This document shows positions 16,490-25,149 of a DNA stretch of 64,000 nucleotides, piece after piece. A program made the translations under genes and the position numbers. The DNA is from Flavobacterium psychrophilum. GTDB taxonomy: Bacteria > Bacteroidota > Bacteroidia > Flavobacteriales > Flavobacteriaceae. Under the pieces are notes generated by a model. It was not told the DNA's origin, did no database searches, and saw only the letters and a list, made by a program, of their open reading frames with translations. The stretch covers positions 2,728,001-2,792,000 of the forward strand of contig CP012388.1 of assembly GCA_001708385.1 (NCBI GenBank), given 5' to 3'. Every line of letters starts with the position of its first letter. Within the stretch, counting starts at the first letter, position 1.

Positions 16490-18535
16490 TTATTGGAAAT
16501 CAGCAGCAGAAACACCTTCGTTGATTTTTGCTTCTGTAACCGTAAGGTCAAGTTCTACACCTACGTTCATAACCACTTTGTATGGTATTTTAATACCTTT
16601 TACTTCTTTGTAGTCATTGTAGTATGTAAACAATACCGCTTTTTGTCCGTCCGGTCCTTGCTCCTCGCGAGAGTCAGCAAGTTTAAGGCCTGTTTTAACG
16701 TCATAGTAGTAAGTAGACTTACCACTCTGTATAGCGTAAGCGTCTGTACCGTTTATAGCTTCAATACCTTTAAGTTTAGCTTCTGCATTGTTAGCAAGGC
16801 TAAGTTCTTCAAATGGTACTGCATCAGCTTTCATTTCTTTAAGCTCTTCGGCAGGGATGTCCATTTTCTGGCCACTTTGCTCCATGTAACCACCTTTTTC
16901 GTTAATTACCTGTTTCATAAGTGTCATTCCCATACCTGTAACGTTAATAGCTTTTTTGTTGTCTGAAGACACTTTCATGCTAAATACAATTGGCATACCC
17001 TGAAGTGAACCTGATGATTTAGTAGCGATGGTTTTAACAGCTTTAACAGCTTTCTCTCCACCAATAGCTTTGATGTAGTTGTCAAGAACAGTTTTTGTTG
17101 TTACACCTGCAGGAACCGGTTTGTTAGCAACTGGTTTTTCTGTAGGGTTACCATACTTGTCAAAGTAGAATATAGGAGTCTTACTTTTTTCAAGAGCAGG
17201 AAGTACATCTGCAGCTTTACCTACAATTACAATTCTTGCGTTTTGGTCAAGGAAGTATTTGTTAGCAGCATTTTTAATATCCTGTGGCGTAACAGCGTTG
17301 ATGTTTTTAATGTAGTTCTCATAGAAATCTTTAGGAAGACCCTGAGTTTCTGTAGTTAATGCGTAACGAGCAACAGTAGATGGTTTCTCCATGTTCATTA
17401 CGAAGCTACCTACATATTTAGCTTTAGCATTTTTTAGATCTTCTTCAGATACTAAATCTGTTTTGATCTTTTTAAGTTCGTTAAGTATTTCTACAACAGC
17501 GCTGTCTGTAACTGCATTTCTTACCGAAGTAGAAGAGCTAAATTCAGATACGTATTTGCTTCCGCCTATTGACGAATATGCACCATAAGTCCATCCGTGA
17601 GCCTCACGCAGGTTAAGGAAAAGTCTTCCTTCACCACCACCACCCAGAATCTGGTTAGCAAGAAGTGTTGCAAAATATTCTTTGTCAGTCATTTTCATGT
17701 TTACCACATTGGTAACAGAAATTTCAGACTGTACAGCGTTTGGTACGTCAACAAAGTTAATTTGAGTGTACTGAACATCTTTAGGGTCAGAATAGCTAAC
17801 GTTTGGTGCTTTAGCCGGTTTCCATGAACCGAATAGTTTTTCAATTTGTTTTTTAACGTCTTTAACTTTAACGTCACCAACTACCACAAGGTAAGCATTA
17901 CCAGGTACAAAGTAAGTATTGTAGTTTGCCTGGACATCTGCAAGAGTAACATTGTTAAGCGTTTCTTCGCTTAGGTATTCACCGTTAGGGTGGTTTTTAC
18001 CGTAAACAAGAACATTTCCAACTCTTCCTGCAATTGCAGAAGCACTTTTTTCGTTCGATTTTAAACCTTCAAGGATTTGAGATTTTTGCTTGTCAAATTC
18101 TTCCTGAGTAAATACAGGATTTAAAGCTCCGTCTGCCATAAGTTCTAATATCCTGTTAGAATATTTAGATAAACCTGCTCCATAAGCCGATTGAGAACCA
18201 AATCCGATGTTAGCTCCTAAAAAGTCAATTTCTTCGTTAAAGGCATCTTTAGATATCTTTTTAGTTCCGCTGCCCATAAGTGCAGAAACCATATCAGATA
18301 CCCCTTTTTTGTTACCCTCAGCATATGGAGCATTGTCCATTGTAAGAGTGTAAGATACTGTAGGTAGTTTGTGGTTTTCTACTACTAGAACTTTTAAGCC
18401 GTTTTTAAGGGAAAAGGTTTCCGGTTTACCTATATTTACTTTAGGTGCCGGTCCCGGTTTTGGCTGTGGTATTATTTGTGCCTGCATACTTATGGTTAAA
18501 AACACGCTGGCTAAAATATATATTACTTTTTTCAT
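16490..18535 (-). CDS. M16 peptidase-like protein without zinc site, with C-terminal extension
   Basis: A 681-residue secreted protein (signal peptide ending M-Q-A-Q). Residues ~40-460 form the two halves of an M16 (insulinase-like) fold. The zinc motif HxxEH is replaced by D-M-V-S-A at about residues 81-85, so it is probably the non-catalytic partner. Residues ~470-681 add an extra domain (from L-D-N-Y-I-K-A-I-G-G) that resembles LolA/outer-membrane lipoprotein-sorting proteins. The active M16 subunit is encoded 15 bp upstream in the same operon; such pairs form heterodimers that digest peptides in the periplasm. The fold is clear, the pairing is inferred. Confidence 0.88.
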   Translation of the reverse strand: MKKVIYILASVFLTISMQAQIIPQPKPGPAPKVNIGKPETFSLKNGLKVLVVENHKLPTVSYTLTMDNAPYAEGNKKGVSDMVSALMGSGTKKISKDAFNEEIDFLGANIGFGSQSAYGAGLSKYSNRILELMADGALNPVFTQEEFDKQKSQILEGLKSNEKSASAIAGRVGNVLVYGKNHPNGEYLSEETLNNVTLADVQANYNTYFVPGNAYLVVVGDVKVKDVKKQIEKLFGSWKPAKAPNVSYSDPKDVQYTQINFVDVPNAVQSEISVTNVVNMKMTDKEYFATLLANQILGGGGEGRLFLNLREAHGWTYGAYSSIGGSKYVSEFSSSTSVRNAVTDSAVVEILNELKKIKTDLVSEEDLKNAKAKYVGSFVMNMEKPSTVARYALTTETQGLPKDFYENYIKNINAVTPQDIKNAANKYFLDQNARIVIVGKAADVLPALEKSKTPIFYFDKYGNPTEKPVANKPVPAGVTTKTVLDNYIKAIGGEKAVKAVKTIATKSSGSLQGMPIVFSMKVSSDNKKAINVTGMGMTLMKQVINEKGGYMEQSGQKMDIPAEELKEMKADAVPFEELSLANNAEAKLKGIEAINGTDAYAIQSGKSTYYYDVKTGLKLADSREEQGPDGQKAVLFTYYNDYKEVKGIKIPYKVVMNVGVELDLTVTEAKINEGVSAADFQ

Positions 18536-18550
18536 GATCTTTATCTATGC

Positions 18551-19876
18551 TTAGTTTTGTGCTTTATCTTTAGCTCCTACGTAGTCTAATGTTAAACGTT
18601 GGTTAGGGTTAAGGTATTTTTTAGCCACCTCTCTGATGTCTTCCCTTGTGATAGAACGGTAAATGTCAATCTCTGTGTTTATAAGATTAACATCACCATA
18701 TAATAAGTAGAAAGTAGCAAGGTTTTCTGCAATTCCCTCTACGTTAGAGTTGCTGCTTACATAATTGCTTTCGATTTCATTCTGTAATTTCTGGAATTCT
18801 CTTTCAGAGATAAGTTCTGTCTGTAGTTTTACGATCTCAGCATCAGCTTCTTTCATAATGTCTGCAGCAGTAAAGCCCTGCATTGGTATTCCGTATACAA
18901 TGTATAAACCGTAATCTTCCTGGCTATAGTTAAATGCACCAATCTGTAGCGCCATTTTTTTGTCGTCTACAATTTTTTTGTACATCCTTGAACTTTTTCC
19001 TCCGGTAAGGATAGAAGAGATCATATCAAGAACTTTAGCTTCTTTCGTTTTCATAGATGGAGTCCTGTAAGCAGTAACAACCATCGGAAGTTGTACGTTA
19101 GGGTCTTCGTAAGTAGCTGTGAAAGCTTTAGTGATAGGCTGCTCCTCGAATTTCTGACGTGTTACAGGAGTACCTTTTGGTATTTTGCTAAAGTATTGGT
19201 TTATCCATTCTTTTGCTTTAGCAGGTTCAAAATCACCCGCAACTACAAGAACTGCATTGTTAGGAATGTAGAATTTCTTGTTGAAAGCCTGGAATTCTTC
19301 AAGTGTAGCAGCATCAAGGTGATCCATAGAACCGATAGTTGCCCAACGGTACGGGTGCACTTTAAACATGTTGCGTTTTACTTCTGCAATAAGGTTTCCG
19401 TATGGCTGGTTGTCAATACGAAGTCTTTTTTCTTCTTTAACAACTTCATTCTGGGTATCTACACCAATTTGGTTGATAACCGGGTGAAGCAATCTTTCTG
19501 ATTCCATCCAGATAGCAAGCTCAAGATTGTTAGACGGGAATACTTCATAGTAGTAAGTCCTGTCGTCAGACGTGTTAGCGTTATTCTGGCCACCGTTTGC
19601 GGTAACTATTTTAAACCACTCGCCACGTTTAATGTTTTCAGTACCTTCAAACAATAAATGTTCAAAAAAGTGAGCAAATCCGGTTCTCTCAGGATTTTCA
19701 TCTTTAGAACCTACGTGATACATTACCGAAGTAACGATAACCGGTGCCGATTTATCCTGGTGAAGGATAACATGAAGCCCGTTATCTAAATTGTATTCTT
19801 CGAATGCCACTTTTTGAGCTGAAGCAACTCCGCCAAGCATTAGAAGTGAACCCAAAGCCATTAAAGATTTTTTCAT
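18551..19876 (-). CDS. M16 family zinc peptidase, catalytic subunit
   Basis: A 441-residue secreted peptidase with a signal peptide ending V-A-S-A-Q. The zinc motif H69-F-F-E72-H73 is intact. The third ligand Glu falls 76 residues later, in K-E-E-K-R-L-R at about E149, the expected HxxEH(x76)E spacing. The next gene downstream encodes a longer M16 protein lacking these residues, so the two likely form an active/inactive pair similar to mitochondrial processing peptidase or bacterial PqqL-like pairs. It should act in the periplasm on peptides. Confidence 0.92.
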   Translation of the reverse strand: MKKSLMALGSLLMLGGVASAQKVAFEEYNLDNGLHVILHQDKSAPVIVTSVMYHVGSKDENPERTGFAHFFEHLLFEGTENIKRGEWFKIVTANGGQNNANTSDDRTYYYEVFPSNNLELAIWMESERLLHPVINQIGVDTQNEVVKEEKRLRIDNQPYGNLIAEVKRNMFKVHPYRWATIGSMDHLDAATLEEFQAFNKKFYIPNNAVLVVAGDFEPAKAKEWINQYFSKIPKGTPVTRQKFEEQPITKAFTATYEDPNVQLPMVVTAYRTPSMKTKEAKVLDMISSILTGGKSSRMYKKIVDDKKMALQIGAFNYSQEDYGLYIVYGIPMQGFTAADIMKEADAEIVKLQTELISEREFQKLQNEIESNYVSSNSNVEGIAENLATFYLLYGDVNLINTEIDIYRSITREDIREVAKKYLNPNQRLTLDYVGAKDKAQN

Positions 19877-20013
19877 AAAAATTAATAATTATTTGATATT
19901 GCTAATTGGTGTGCAATTTCGGAATTTTGTTACAATAAATTTTAGAAAATTTTAAGGTTTCGTGATTTAGGGTTAAAAAGCGTGATTTTTTCACAGAAAT
20001 TAATTGGGTCATG

Positions 20014-20043
20014 TTGCCTGATAAATAATAAGTTGTATATTTG
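20014..20043 (+). promoter_or_regulatory. Promoter of rplU-rpmA
   Basis: TTG (20014-20016), a 19-base spacer and TATATTTG (20036-20043), a full match to the Bacteroidota consensus, 34 bp before the rplU start. It is one of the cleanest promoters in the window. Confidence 0.8.
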
Positions 20044-20077
20044 CAACCTTAAAAAAAATTAATTAAACCATATTGTT

Positions 20078-20446
20078 ATGTACGCAATCGTAGAGATAGC
20101 AGGGCAACAATTCAAAGTTAGCAAAGACCAAACAGTATTTGTTCACCGTCTTGAAGGTAAAGAAGGAGACGCGGTTACATTCGCGAAAGTTCTTTTACTT
20201 GATGACAACGGAACAGTTACTATTGGCGCCCCGGCTATAGAAGGTGCTTCAGTAGAAGCCAAAGTGCTTCAGCACTTAAAAGGTGATAAAGTAATCGTTT
20301 TCAAAAAGAAACGAAGAAAAGGTTACAAAGTTAAGAATGGCCACCGTCAGTCTTTAACGCAAATCCAGATTTCTGTTATTACAGGAGCAGGTGCAGCGCC
20401 AAAGAAAAAAGCGGCAGCTAAAAAAGCGGAAGCTACAGAGGAATAA
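20078..20446 (+). CDS. rplU: 50S ribosomal protein L21
   Basis: A 122-residue L21 beginning M-Y-A-I-V-E-I-A-G-Q-Q-F. The conserved C-terminal motif F-K-K-K-R-R-K-G-Y-K-V-K-N-G-H-R-Q is at about residues 75-91. A Lys/Ala-rich tail of about 18 residues follows, a common Bacteroidota extension. It binds 23S rRNA. rpmA follows 23 bp downstream, the standard L21-L27 pair. Confidence 0.97.
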   Translation: MYAIVEIAGQQFKVSKDQTVFVHRLEGKEGDAVTFAKVLLLDDNGTVTIGAPAIEGASVEAKVLQHLKGDKVIVFKKKRRKGYKVKNGHRQSLTQIQISVITGAGAAPKKKAAAKKAEATEE

Positions 20447-20469
20447 TTAACATTTAAAAACAAAACATC

Positions 20470-20730
20470 ATGGCTCACAAGAAAGGTGTCGGTAGTTCCA
20501 AGAATGGTAGGGAATCAGAATCGAAACGTCTAGGCGTTAAGATTTATGGAGGACAGGCTGCTATTGCCGGTAACATTATCGTAAGACAAAGAGGTTCTAA
20601 GCACAATCCGGGTGAAAACGTTTACATGGGGAAAGATCATACTCTTCATGCAAAAGTTGCCGGAGTAGTGAAATTCCAGAAGAAAGGTGATAACAAATCT
20701 TTCGTTTCTATAGTTCCATTCGAAGCTTAG
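20470..20730 (+). CDS. rpmA: 50S ribosomal protein L27
   Basis: An 86-residue L27. The N-terminus [14 protein letters not shown] is the processed-type form whose tail reaches the peptidyl transferase centre, with no Firmicutes-like leader peptide. The motif [16 protein letters not shown] follows. It is cotranscribed with rplU and ends at a good terminator. Confidence 0.97.
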   Translation: MAHKKGVGSSKNGRESESKRLGVKIYGGQAAIAGNIIVRQRGSKHNPGENVYMGKDHTLHAKVAGVVKFQKKGDNKSFVSIVPFEA

Positions 20731-20753
20731 TAGTAAACCTACAAATTATATAA

Positions 20754-20786
20754 AAACCCATCCGCTTAAGCGCGATGGGTTTTTTA
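20754..20786 (+). terminator. Terminator of rplU-rpmA
   Basis: A 9-bp stem (20754-20762 with 20774-20782), an 11-base loop and a run of T to 20786, 23 bp after the rpmA stop. Confidence 0.88.
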
Positions 20787-20844
20787 TTTGGTTAAAGTTG
20801 CATTGCAATCGATTATCTAACTACCGGAAACTGACAACCTTTAA

Positions 20845-21480
20845 CTAAGTTCTTAATATTGCTAAAAAGTCATCCCGGTCTATTTCACGGGCTCCGAGGC
20901 TTTCAAGGTGGTTGTTGTGTACCTGACAGTCTAAAAGCCTGTAATTTGCCAATTTTAGCTGTTGTACTAATGCTATAAAGCCAATCTTGCTTGCATTACT
21001 TACCTTGGAGAACATGCTTTCTCCACAAAATATATGGCCAAGGTCTATTCCGTACAATCCGCCAACCAGCTCATCGTCCTGCCAGACCTCTACCGATTTT
21101 GCAAAACCTAATTCATGAAGCCTGCAATACGCCTCAGTCATATCATCGGTTATCCACGTTCCGGGCTGTCCGTCACGTTTAATGTCACGGCAATTTATAA
21201 TTACGTCCCTAAACGCTGTATTAAAAGTTATACTAAATTGCTTTCGGTTAATGATATTACGCATGCTTTTCGAGACTTTTAATTCGTCTAAAAACAAGAC
21301 CATCCTTTCGGGAGGGCTCCACCACAATATGGGCTCATCATCTTCAAACCAAGGGAAAATTCCATTTCTGTATGCCAGCATAAGCCGCTCTGCGGAAAGG
21401 TCGCCACCTATTGCTACTATTCCTTCGGGCGATGCCTGATTAACATTTGGAAAGTATAATTCGCGCGACAAGAAATACAT
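20845..21480 (-). CDS. aat: Leucyl/phenylalanyl-tRNA--protein transferase
   Basis: A 211-residue Aat. It adds Leu or Phe from tRNA to proteins with N-terminal Arg or Lys, marking them for ClpS/ClpAP decay. The conserved blocks are F-P, G-I-V-A-I-G-G-D-L-S, Y-R-N-G-I-F-P-W-F and W-W-S-P-P-E-R near residues 20-60, then G-G-L-Y-G-I-D-L-G and G-E-S-M-F-S around 143-160. It stands alone between rpmA (convergent) and a probable small RNA (divergent). Confidence 0.95.
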   Translation of the reverse strand: MYFLSRELYFPNVNQASPEGIVAIGGDLSAERLMLAYRNGIFPWFEDDEPILWWSPPERMVLFLDELKVSKSMRNIINRKQFSITFNTAFRDVIINCRDIKRDGQPGTWITDDMTEAYCRLHELGFAKSVEVWQDDELVGGLYGIDLGHIFCGESMFSKVSNASKIGFIALVQQLKLANYRLLDCQVHNNHLESLGAREIDRDDFLAILRT

Positions 21481-21634
21481 AATAAACAGTTTCCGGTAAA
21501 ATTAATTCATAAAAGTGTAACGAAAGTTTGAAAAATGTACTTTTAAAAGCTTTTTTGTTATATAATAATTTTTTAACAATCTTGTAAGGTTTGGTGTAAG
21601 GTTTTTCGGTATTAGTATTGTAATTTTGTCATGA

Positions 21635-21747
21635 AATAATAAATTATAAGCCGTAAAGGCTAGATATATACCGCAAGGTAAGTTATCTCATAATTTGTGT
21701 TTTAGCTAAATTTTTAGGAAGACTGGTGGTTCGGTCTTCCTTTTTTT
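21635..21747 (+). ncRNA. Candidate structured small RNA with its own promoter and terminator
   Basis: The 327-bp gap 21481-21807 holds no credible gene. It does hold an element TAATTTTG (21621-21628, a TAnnTTTG match), then a small hairpin (AGCC 21649-21652 with GGCT 21658-21661). Next is a longer hairpin closed by a GNRA tetraloop (TACC-GCAA-GGTA at 21669-21680, with outer arms AGATA 21662-21666 and TATCT 21684-21688). A strong terminator follows (stem 21716-21723 with 21734-21741, then seven T). The candidate TTTG at 21590-21593 is 27 bases from the -7 element, longer than usual. The terminator has no other gene to serve. I do not recognise the RNA family; a leader of the 21808 gene is an alternative. 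The part 21481-21600 is A/T-rich with no other signal. Confidence 0.55.
21716..21747 (+). terminator. Rho-independent terminator of the candidate small RNA
   Basis: An 8-bp stem AGGAAGAC/GTCTTCCT (21716-21723, 21734-21741) followed by seven T. It lies 60 bp before the next gene, so it either ends a short independent transcript or attenuates that gene. Confidence 0.85.
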
Positions 21748-21807
21748 ATGTCTTTGAATAAGATGTAATAATTTTTTTTGCGTTGATATTTTAATTATAC
21801 TGGCTTT

Positions 21808-22422
21808 ATGAAATCATTGATCCTAATTTTAGCACTTTCATTTTTTACTATTACATCTGCACAGGATTTTACAAAAGATACTATTCAATTGAATAATATA
21901 GACATAAAAAGATCTAAAAAGAGAGTAGTTTCAACTAAACTCAGTTCATTTTGCTCTTATATATGTAATCTTCGCTCTGAACATGTTACTCTCATTGATA
22001 AATTGCCTGAGGGATTTTTAAAGTCTGTTAGTTTTAAGTTTAATTCCCGTGGTATGGGAATGGCGGACTATAAACACTACCAAACCATAACTGTTGAACT
22101 CATTTTTTATGAGGTAAACGCTAACAATACTCCCGGTGAGCGTATAAATCATTCTGCGGCGGTTCTTACGGTTGATAAAGACTTTCATGGCAAGATGGTA
22201 ATTGATGTTTCTAAGCTAAATATTAAAAGCCCAGGGAAAATATTTGTTGGATTAAAAAGGGTTAACCCTGCCAACATAAAGAAATACGATTTTGTTGTAG
22301 ATGGTATCTGTGGGCCTAAAGAAGAATACACTTCCTACTTTAGAGCTAATGATAACGGCAAATGGTATAGGGATAAATCTATGCCCGGCCTTAAAATGAC
22401 AGTAAAACTGGAACAGCTATAA
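21808..22422 (+). CDS. Secreted protein of unknown function
   Basis: A 204-residue protein with a signal peptide ending T-S-A-Q. The mature part has three Cys in its N-terminal half and a beta-rich pattern with segments such as T-V-E-L-I-F-Y-E-V-N and K-I-F-V-G-L-K-R-V, suggesting a jelly-roll or Ig-like sandwich. I recognise no family. It lies directly after the candidate small RNA and ends at a bidirectional terminator. Confidence 0.75.
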   Translation: MKSLILILALSFFTITSAQDFTKDTIQLNNIDIKRSKKRVVSTKLSSFCSYICNLRSEHVTLIDKLPEGFLKSVSFKFNSRGMGMADYKHYQTITVELIFYEVNANNTPGERINHSAAVLTVDKDFHGKMVIDVSKLNIKSPGKIFVGLKRVNPANIKKYDFVVDGICGPKEEYTSYFRANDNGKWYRDKSMPGLKMTVKLEQL

Positions 22423-22427
22423 AAAGA

Positions 22428-22457
22428 AAAGACCAAACTTGCGTTTGGCCTTTTTGT
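22428..22457. terminator. Bidirectional terminator between 21808 gene and DUF3127 gene
   Basis: An A/T-flanked hairpin with arms AAGACCAAACTT... and GTTTGGCCTTTTT lies between two convergent genes. One G-T or bulged position breaks perfect symmetry. Confidence 0.7.
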
Positions 22458-22462
22458 ATTTA

Positions 22463-22891
22463 CTAGAATGGTAAATCGTCGTGCTCTTCTTCTTTAAAGT
22501 TATTAGCAGGTTCAAAACGGTCGGTGTTAGCGGCCGGTGCCTGGTTATAACCCTGTGGAGGCTGGTTGTAGCCCTGAGGTGCTTGTTGGTATCCGCCTTG
22601 TTGTGGCGCTTCAGCTCCTGCTTTTTCAATTCTCCAGCCCTGTATAGAGTTAAAGTATTTTGTTTCACCTTGTGGGTTAACCCATTCTCTACCTCTAAGG
22701 TTTATGGAAACTTTTACAGGCTCTCCTACAGTATATGTATTAAGCAGGTCGCATTTGTCCTGCGTAAATTCTATTATAATATGCTGTGGATACTGCTCAT
22801 CTGTAGTAATTACTACTTCTCTTTTTCTAAAACCGTTAGCTCCAAAAGCTTTGGTTTCGTCAATCATCTTAATTCTTCCTGAAACTTCCAT
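22463..22891 (-). CDS. DUF3127 protein with SSB-like acidic tip
   Basis: A 142-residue protein. Residues 1-~85 match DUF3127 (M-E-V-S-G-R-I at the start, I-I-I-E-F-T-Q-D-K-C-D-L-L, and S-I-N-L-R-G-R-E-W), a small OB-like family. Next is a low-complexity Gly/Gln/Pro/Tyr linker with repeated G-Y-N-Q-P-P-Q type units. It ends E-E-E-H-D-D-L-P-F, the same acidic/hydrophobic tip as the ssb product of this window. The layout copies that of single-stranded DNA-binding proteins. A nucleic-acid role is an inference. Confidence 0.85.
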   Translation of the reverse strand: MEVSGRIKMIDETKAFGANGFRKREVVITTDEQYPQHIIIEFTQDKCDLLNTYTVGEPVKVSINLRGREWVNPQGETKYFNSIQGWRIEKAGAEAPQQGGYQQAPQGYNQPPQGYNQAPAANTDRFEPANNFKEEEHDDLPF

Positions 22892-22936
22892 ATTGTTTGT
22901 TGTTATTTTCTGCCTGGCGGCAGCTATCGTTAATAA

Positions 22937-23818
22937 TTAAAAATCTTTTTTAGCCAGCAGCACTTTCCATGCGGCTGCAACTTCATTGTTGTCAAGGAGT
23001 TCTTTGGCTTTATGGAATCTTTTTCCTTCGTCATCAGAGCTTAAAATAGCTTTCATATCAAAGCTCTCCTTTACAAATATACTAACTTCTTCGTCGGTAG
23101 GCAATGTTTCTGTGTTGCCAAGTTTGCCTAAGTCGTTTCCGTTAAATACATTACTCTTTTTAATAAATGCCGGAATAGCGTCAACCCCTATGCCCAGTGT
23201 GGTAAGCGGTTTTTCAACTTCAAAAAGCCCTTCTGCACTGCGTGAGTACCAGTTGCCGCCAAGGCGGGATACAAGGTCAATTTTATGTTGGTCTATACCT
23301 CCGTTAGCATCCAGTATGCTTTCGTCGATATGAATTTTCATTACTTCACATAAAATAAGGTTACCTGCGCCTCCTTCTGTGCCAAGGGCTATTATTTCAT
23401 TCACGCGGCATTCAAACTGAACCGGTGCTTCTTTTACCCTAAAAGGCTTAACAGTATCTGATGGCAGCATTGTAAACCCTGCTTTCTCAAATTCATTTAC
23501 ACCAGCAGCATATTCTGTACTGGCTAACGATACCTGTTCTACCATAGCATAATTCACCACATTTATGACAACTTCGCGTGTAAGCTCGGCGTTCATCAGG
23601 GTGTGCTTTGTGGTATTGTCACGAACCCTTCGCGAAGGCGAAAAGATAAGTATAGGCGGGTTAGAACTAAATATGTTGAAAAAACTGAACGGCGACAAAT
23701 TGGGTATGTTGTTGCGGTCTACGGTACTGGCAAGTGCTATTGGCCTTGGACCCACGGCACTTTGCAGGTATCCGTGCAGTTTTGGTGTTGTAAGTTCTTT
23801 AGGATCTATAGTGAGCAT
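22937..23818 (-). CDS. Flavin reductase family protein (FMN-binding split barrel)
   Basis: A 293-residue protein. Residues ~10-200 match the flavin reductase-like split barrel, including G-P-R-P-I-A-L-A-S-T, N-L-S-P-F-S-F-F-N and the phosphate-binding region around P-S-R-R-V-R-D-N-T-T-K-H-T. It should bind FMN and use NAD(P)H, but no partner oxygenase is nearby. The final ~80 residues are helical and charged, longer than in minimal reductases. It is transcribed divergently from the histidine kinase. Confidence 0.88.
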   Translation of the reverse strand: MLTIDPKELTTPKLHGYLQSAVGPRPIALASTVDRNNIPNLSPFSFFNIFSSNPPILIFSPSRRVRDNTTKHTLMNAELTREVVINVVNYAMVEQVSLASTEYAAGVNEFEKAGFTMLPSDTVKPFRVKEAPVQFECRVNEIIALGTEGGAGNLILCEVMKIHIDESILDANGGIDQHKIDLVSRLGGNWYSRSAEGLFEVEKPLTTLGIGVDAIPAFIKKSNVFNGNDLGKLGNTETLPTDEEVSIFVKESFDMKAILSSDDEGKRFHKAKELLDNNEVAAAWKVLLAKKDF

Positions 23819-23964
23819 GGTTGCTTGTTAGTTTTTACAAAGATACTTTTTCTCTTGTACTCATTTGGGCAGTGTTGATAAAATATATTCACAATACAAT
23901 CGTTAGTATAACCCACGCCTTCAGTCATTGCTTTTTACTATCTTTAAACCACAAATTTTACTTT

Positions 23965-25113
23965 ATGCAATTTACCGATAACAGGAATGTAACGCGTTGG
24001 ATAATTATTGCGGCATCCTTTTTTATTGTACTCTCTATACTTTGGAATACCTATAATTTCTTCACCATTTTTAAACAGGACGAAAGAAAAAAAGTTGAGC
24101 TCCTGGCACAATCTTACATGATGATCAATAACACACAAGGTAATTTTGATCTGGAACTTCCTTTTGAGATATTAAGGAGTAACAGTACTGTCCCTGTAAT
24201 TATCACAGATGCAAAAGATAGCATTATTACCTCTGCCAACCTGCCGGACAATATTGAAAATGATACTATAAGAAAAAAAGAATACCTGCAGGGATTAAAA
24301 CAGAGTGATACCTATATTACATTAAAAGTAGGCAAGGGAGCTACACAAACGCTCTATTACGGTAGTTCGCAGCTTCTGAATAATCTTAAGTATTATCCTA
24401 TTACCTTAGTGATAATAGTTATTCTTTTTGCTGCTATTGTGTTTATCTTTTATCGTGCCAGCCGTATGGCTACCCAAAACAGGCTTTGGGCGGGTATGGC
24501 AAAAGAAACAGCGCACCAGATAGGTACTCCGTTATCATCATTGCTTGGATGGATTGAAATAATGAAGGCTGACGATGTAGATGAGACTACAGTGACCGAG
24601 ATTGAAAAAGATGTGCAGCGCTTACAGATTATTGCCGAACGTTTTAGCAAGGTAGGGTCGGAACCTGTATTGGAAGAAAGGGATATTGTAGCTGAGACCG
24701 AAAAGTCTTTTGAATATTTACGTTCCAGAGCTTCTAAGCAGGTAGAATTCTTTTTTATGGCACCGAATCATCCGGTTAATGTTATGATCAATCCTGAGCT
24801 GCATAGCTGGACAGTAGAGAATCTTGTAAAGAACGCTATCGATGCCATGAAGGGCAAAGGGAGGCTCGATGTTGTTATTCAGGAAAACGAAAAGTTTATA
24901 CGAATTAAGGTGAGCGATACCGGCAAGGGTATTCCTAAAAGCCAGTTCAAAAAGGTTTTTGAACCCGGTTTTACTACCAAAAGAAGAGGGTGGGGACTAG
25001 GGCTGTCTTTAACCAAACGTATTGTAGAAGAATATCATAAGGGTAAAATTAAAGTACTTTCTTCTGAAGTTGGAAAAGGCACAGTAATGCAGGCCAGTTA
25101 TAAAAAGTTATAA
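23965..25113 (+). CDS. Membrane sensor histidine kinase (unpaired)
   Basis: A 382-residue kinase from the ATG at 23965; the open frame extends upstream into unlikely sequence. Transmembrane segments at about residues 11-29 and 146-163 enclose a periplasmic sensor of about 115 residues. The phospho-acceptor is H184 in E-T-A-H-Q-I-G-T-P-L. The ATPase domain shows the N box (E-N-L-V-K-N-A-I-D-A-M, N290), G1 (D-T-G-K-G-I) and G2 (G-W-G-L-G-L-S-L). No response regulator gene is adjacent, so its partner is elsewhere. The H-x-I-G-T-P form of the H box is common in Bacteroidota kinases. Confidence 0.93.
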   Translation: MQFTDNRNVTRWIIIAASFFIVLSILWNTYNFFTIFKQDERKKVELLAQSYMMINNTQGNFDLELPFEILRSNSTVPVIITDAKDSIITSANLPDNIENDTIRKKEYLQGLKQSDTYITLKVGKGATQTLYYGSSQLLNNLKYYPITLVIIVILFAAIVFIFYRASRMATQNRLWAGMAKETAHQIGTPLSSLLGWIEIMKADDVDETTVTEIEKDVQRLQIIAERFSKVGSEPVLEERDIVAETEKSFEYLRSRASKQVEFFFMAPNHPVNVMINPELHSWTVENLVKNAIDAMKGKGRLDVVIQENEKFIRIKVSDTGKGIPKSQFKKVFEPGFTTKRRGWGLGLSLTKRIVEEYHKGKIKVLSSEVGKGTVMQASYKKL

Positions 25114-25144
25114 AAAAAGCGGGAATTTCAATTCCCGCTTTTTT
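25113..25144. terminator. Bidirectional terminator after the histidine kinase gene
   Basis: A 15-bp stem (25113-25127 with 25130-25144) with a TC loop, A-run and T-run, between two convergent genes. Confidence 0.9.
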
Positions 25145-25149
25145 CATTA

